The notes under the pieces: generated by a model
Told to the model about the DNA's origin: nothing
What the model saw: the letters and a program-made list of their open reading frames with translations, nothing else
The model's database searches: none
Position numbers and translations under genes: made by a program
In this document: positions 8,384-11,101 of the stretch, one piece after another
Numbering within the stretch: the first letter of the stretch is position 1
How the letters are laid out: each line of letters opens with the position of its first letter
Source of the DNA: JAZKBN01 sp040388605
GTDB lineage: Bacteria > Bacteroidota > Bacteroidia > Cytophagales > Flexibacteraceae
Assembly (NCBI GenBank): GCA_040388605.1
Contig: JAZKBN010000069.1
Span: 1 to 11,101, forward strand
Length of the DNA stretch: 11,101 bases
Reading direction: 5' to 3'

Positions 8384-10879
8384 TCAAAGAATATGTTGCC
8401 TCCTGTACATTTTAACTGCTTCAAACCATATTACAGATACAAAACCTGCTCCAACGGAAAGACCTGCCTGCGCAGCATTAATGGGCGAAAGGGCAAACAG
8501 GTTTCTTACCGACGGCACTAAATAAATGAGCAGGGTCAGTATGGAAGTTATTCCGGTAATATAATACATCAGGGGGTTTTTAAAACCCAGCGCTGTTATA
8601 ACCGAATCGTAATATGTGCGGCTTACGAATGTAATAAATATATTGGCGCTTATTAAAGTAAGAAACACCATGGAACGCGTTTCTGAATCTGAACAGCCCT
8701 GCTGCACGGCCAGGTAATAAACCGATAATGTGCCTAAGGTAACAGCAAGACCCTGCAGCACACAAATGAGCATTTCGCTGCGGCCAAAGAGTGCGGTGTT
8801 TACCGGGCGAGGCTTTTGCAGCATCACGTCTTTTTCCATAGGCTCATTTTCGAAAACGATTGAACAGGTTGGGCCCATAACAAGCTCAAGAAAAATAATA
8901 TGCACCGGCAGGAAAACAGCCGGGTAAACCCAGTTGAGCATGAGCGGCAATATTACCGTCAGAATAATGGGGATGTGTATTGAAATTATATACTGAACAG
9001 CTTTTTTAAGGTTAATATAAATACGACGTCCCAATGCAACGGCCTTTACCATGGCTTCAAAATCATCGTTTAAGAGCACAAGACCTGCGGCATCGCGGGC
9101 AATTTCGGTACCCTTGTTGCCCATGGCAATGCCAATGTGCGCAGCTTTCAATGCCGGACCGTCGTTAACCCCGTCACCGGTCATGGCTACAACTTCCCCT
9201 GCTTCTTTAAGCGCGTTAATTACCCTGAGCTTGGCCTCGGGGAACATGCGTGTAAAAAGATAGGTATCCTGCACGGTTTCACGCAAAGTATTGCTGTCCA
9301 TTTTCATAATAGCTTCTCCTTCAGCAGCTTTATCAGCCCCTGTAAAACCTACAGATGCTGCCAGGGTGCCTGTGGTTAAAGCATTGTCGCCGGTAATTAT
9401 TTTTACCTTAATGCCGGCATCGTAAAATGTTTTAAACACCTTCCCGATATTTTTCTTTGGCGGGTCATAGAAAGCAACCATGCCCAGGAAGCTGAAATCA
9501 AAATCCTGCTGATTTTCCGGAAAGTTATTTCCTGAAAAACCGGATTCTGCAACCCCTAAAATGCGAAACCCCTTTCCCGCAAGTTCTGCCGAAACTTTAT
9601 TTACAGCTTCAATTTCTTCATCATTTAGAACAGACACTGCTATAATTGCCTCTAATGCTCCTTTAGCAGCAATATGCCTGATGCCTTGTTTGTCTTCAAA
9701 TACATGGGTCATCATGGGCGGCCTTCCCCCCAAGGGATATTCATGCACCAACCGGAACGCCGGGCGCTTATCATCTTTAATATTAAGCCCGTAAGCTGCA
9801 TGCAGGGCTTTTTCCATGGCATCGAAAGGCTCTGGTTCACTGGCCCACATGGCGGCTTCCAGCAGGGCTTTGGCATCGGTATTTATAGCATTGTCGGCAG
9901 AAATGGTTTGCCGGGCTTTATGAACATAGAGATTGGCAAGCTCCATCCGGTTTTCGGTTATGGTCCCGGTTTTATCTGTGCATATAACGGTTGCGCTGCC
10001 CAGGGTTTCAACCGTTTGGGTTTGCTTAACCAAAATACCTTCTTTAATTAACCGCCATGCGCCTATGGCCATAAAAGTGGTAAATGCTACCGGTATTTCT
10101 TCGGGCACTATGCTCATGGCAAGGGTAAGCGCCTTCAGCAGGCTTTCCAACAAATTGCCCGATTCAAAAAAGTGTATTCCCCAAACTATTACCAGCACCG
10201 CCAAGCCTCCTATAACCATGTTTCTTACAAACCTGTTTATCTGCAACTGCAAAGGTGTTTTAGGAACTACAATGGCTCCCATGCTTTTGCTGATTAGCCC
10301 AAGCCTTGTTTTACTGCCAATAGCAATTACCCTGCACACTGCCAGGCCTGCGGTTACGGCTGTGCCCTGGTAAACCATTAAATCCCCTGAGCCTTCATTT
10401 TTACCGACCGGTAAAGATTCCCCGGTCAGTATGGCTTCATTCACAGTAAAATCATGGGCTTCAAGTATTTCCGCATCTGCCGGAATAGTACTGCCTTCTT
10501 CGCATTGAATAATGTCGCCCAATACAAGCTCTTCTGCTTTAATATCGAGCTGCCGGTTGTTTCGGTAAACGCGGCAGGTGGGCTGCATAAGCCTGCCAAG
10601 CGCTTTCAATGCCGACCTTGATCGGGCGTTTTGGTAAAGCGAAATCCCGGTTACAATTGCAATGGCGCCAATCATAAAAAGGCTGTCGGTTAGCCTACCC
10701 ATAAGTATATAAATGCCCGATGTTGCCAAAAGCAACAGAGACATTGGCTCTAATGCAAGTTCCTTTAAAAGAGCTATTAGCCTGTTCTCCTCTTTATCAT
10801 CAGCCTTATTAATGCCGTATTGTTCCCTGGCTTTTAGAACCTCTTTGTCATTCAGGCCACTGAATACTTTATAATTCAT
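8384..10879 (-). CDS. P2-like cation-transporting P-type ATPase (HAD-IC family)
   Basis: This complete 831-residue inner-membrane pump couples ATP hydrolysis to cation transport through an aspartyl-phosphate intermediate. Visible in order: an N-terminal cation-ATPase domain (GLNDKEV, about 8-80); the actuator motif TGES (152-155); the M4 motif PEEIP (259-263); the phosphorylation motif DKTGT with catalytic D302; K406 in AAKGA of the nucleotide domain; TGDN (497-500); and the hinge GDGVND (568-573). About ten membrane segments fit, four before and six after the large cytoplasmic loop. The missing N-terminal metal-binding domain and CPC motif argue against a heavy-metal (P1B) pump. PEEIP, IHIP in M5 and the PTCSIVFENEP stretch in M6 place it in a bacterial subgroup usually labelled only cation-transporting or Ca2+-like. 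M5 lacks the Asn/Glu of SERCA, and the SERCA Asp800 position in M6 appears to be G669, so the ion is uncertain. ATG at 10877-10879 is the start; no clear Shine-Dalgarno sequence is seen. Confidence 0.93.
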   Translation of the reverse strand: MNYKVFSGLNDKEVLKAREQYGINKADDKEENRLIALLKELALEPMSLLLLATSGIYILMGRLTDSLFMIGAIAIVTGISLYQNARSRSALKALGRLMQPTCRVYRNNRQLDIKAEELVLGDIIQCEEGSTIPADAEILEAHDFTVNEAILTGESLPVGKNEGSGDLMVYQGTAVTAGLAVCRVIAIGSKTRLGLISKSMGAIVVPKTPLQLQINRFVRNMVIGGLAVLVIVWGIHFFESGNLLESLLKALTLAMSIVPEEIPVAFTTFMAIGAWRLIKEGILVKQTQTVETLGSATVICTDKTGTITENRMELANLYVHKARQTISADNAINTDAKALLEAAMWASEPEPFDAMEKALHAAYGLNIKDDKRPAFRLVHEYPLGGRPPMMTHVFEDKQGIRHIAAKGALEAIIAVSVLNDEEIEAVNKVSAELAGKGFRILGVAESGFSGNNFPENQQDFDFSFLGMVAFYDPPKKNIGKVFKTFYDAGIKVKIITGDNALTTGTLAASVGFTGADKAAEGEAIMKMDSNTLRETVQDTYLFTRMFPEAKLRVINALKEAGEVVAMTGDGVNDGPALKAAHIGIAMGNKGTEIARDAAGLVLLNDDFEAMVKAVALGRRIYINLKKAVQYIISIHIPIILTVILPLMLNWVYPAVFLPVHIIFLELVMGPTCSIVFENEPMEKDVMLQKPRPVNTALFGRSEMLICVLQGLAVTLGTLSVYYLAVQQGCSDSETRSMVFLTLISANIFITFVSRTYYDSVITALGFKNPLMYYITGITSILTLLIYLVPSVRNLFALSPINAAQAGLSVGAGFVSVIWFEAVKMYRRQHIL

Positions 10880-10995
10880 TTTAGCATCATTTATAAATGG
10901 TAATTTATGGCTAAAAAATTGAACTGCAAGTAGTGAATATGGATTCCTGATTTTTAAATATGAAAGGTATAGTCAACGTATCCTGTTTAATCATA

Positions 10996-11029
10996 AGAAT
11001 CAGGTGCAGCTAAGATTGTACCTGATTCT
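10996..11029 (+). other. Strong hairpin in the region upstream of the ATPase gene
   Basis: AGAATCAGGTGCAG (10996-11009) pairs with TTGTACCTGATTCT (11016-11029) around a six-base loop, giving ten perfect outer pairs plus four inner pairs, two of them G·U. The wobbles pair only in plus-strand RNA; on the minus strand they become C/A mismatches. The following GTTTC is too short a T-tract for a good terminator. The surrounding 10880-11054 contains no convincing gene. Confidence 0.6.
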
Positions 11030-11054
11030 GTTTCAGCTCCTCCCTTTTAAACGC

Positions 11055-11080
11055 AAAAAGGCCGCCCAAAGGCGGCCTTT
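11055..11080 (-). terminator. Probable terminator for a minus-strand gene beyond the right edge
   Basis: AAAGGCCGCC (11057-11066) and GGCGGCCTTT (11071-11080) form a perfect ten-pair stem with a four-base loop. Read on the minus strand, the stem ends in five T residues (complement of A at 11055-11059); read on the plus strand only three T follow before CC. This favours termination of leftward transcription. A minus-strand TAA at 11091-11093 could be the stop codon of that gene, but too little sequence is visible to test it. Bidirectional use is possible. Confidence 0.6.
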
Positions 11081-11101
11081 CCAAAAGACGTTAAGGAGCT
11101 G

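Noticed and set aside
9933..10373. Plus-strand open frame of 146 codons
   Set aside because: It is antisense to the phosphorylation and M4 region of the P-type ATPase, whose motifs prove the minus strand is the coding one.
10960..11013. Short plus-strand open frame of 17 codons
   Set aside because: No ribosome-binding site, no similarity recognised, and it runs into the hairpin; chance is the simplest explanation.

Overview
The window comes from a member of the Bacteroidota. The clearest signs are a giant secreted protein ending in a type IX secretion (T9SS) C-terminal sorting domain, a periplasmic GH97 enzyme of the SusB type, and start codons without clear Shine-Dalgarno sequences. The class cannot be fixed from this sequence; a Chitinophagia- or Sphingobacteriia-like organism is a guess. 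No RNA genes, insertion sequences, phage genes or CRISPR arrays were found.

Layout: (1) nt 1-5699, plus strand: the 3' part of a very large cell-surface or secreted protein, open at the left edge. It shows Ig-like modules of 72-73 residues, two six-bladed NHL-type beta-propellers, a PKD-like domain, a beta-strand-rich region and a T9SS sorting signal. (2) nt 5700-6105: a strong intrinsic terminator, then an AT-rich leader with one imperfect hairpin. (3) nt 6106-8250, plus strand: a complete GH97 alpha-glucosidase with signal peptide and all the catalytic and calcium-binding glutamates of the inverting subgroup. (4) nt 8251-8383: a short convergent intergenic region with a terminator. (5) nt 8384-10879, minus strand: a complete P2-like cation-transporting P-type ATPase. 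(6) nt 10880-11101: a non-coding stretch with two hairpins, the right one probably a terminator for a minus-strand gene beyond the edge.

The three genes look like separate transcription units. The first two are tandem but divided by a terminator, and the ATPase converges on them. No shared pathway is evident: one protein is probably for surface adhesion or binding, one cleaves alpha-glucosides in the periplasm, and one is an inner-membrane ion pump. No SusC/SusD pair accompanies the GH97 gene in this window.

The most interesting observation is architectural. Both beta-propellers are inserted at the same point of an Ig-like module, between its first conserved Cys and its conserved Trp (17 residues apart in intact modules, 339 and 346 in the two interrupted ones). 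The second is the ATPase's membrane ion-site sequence, which departs strongly from the canonical Ca2+-ATPase pattern.
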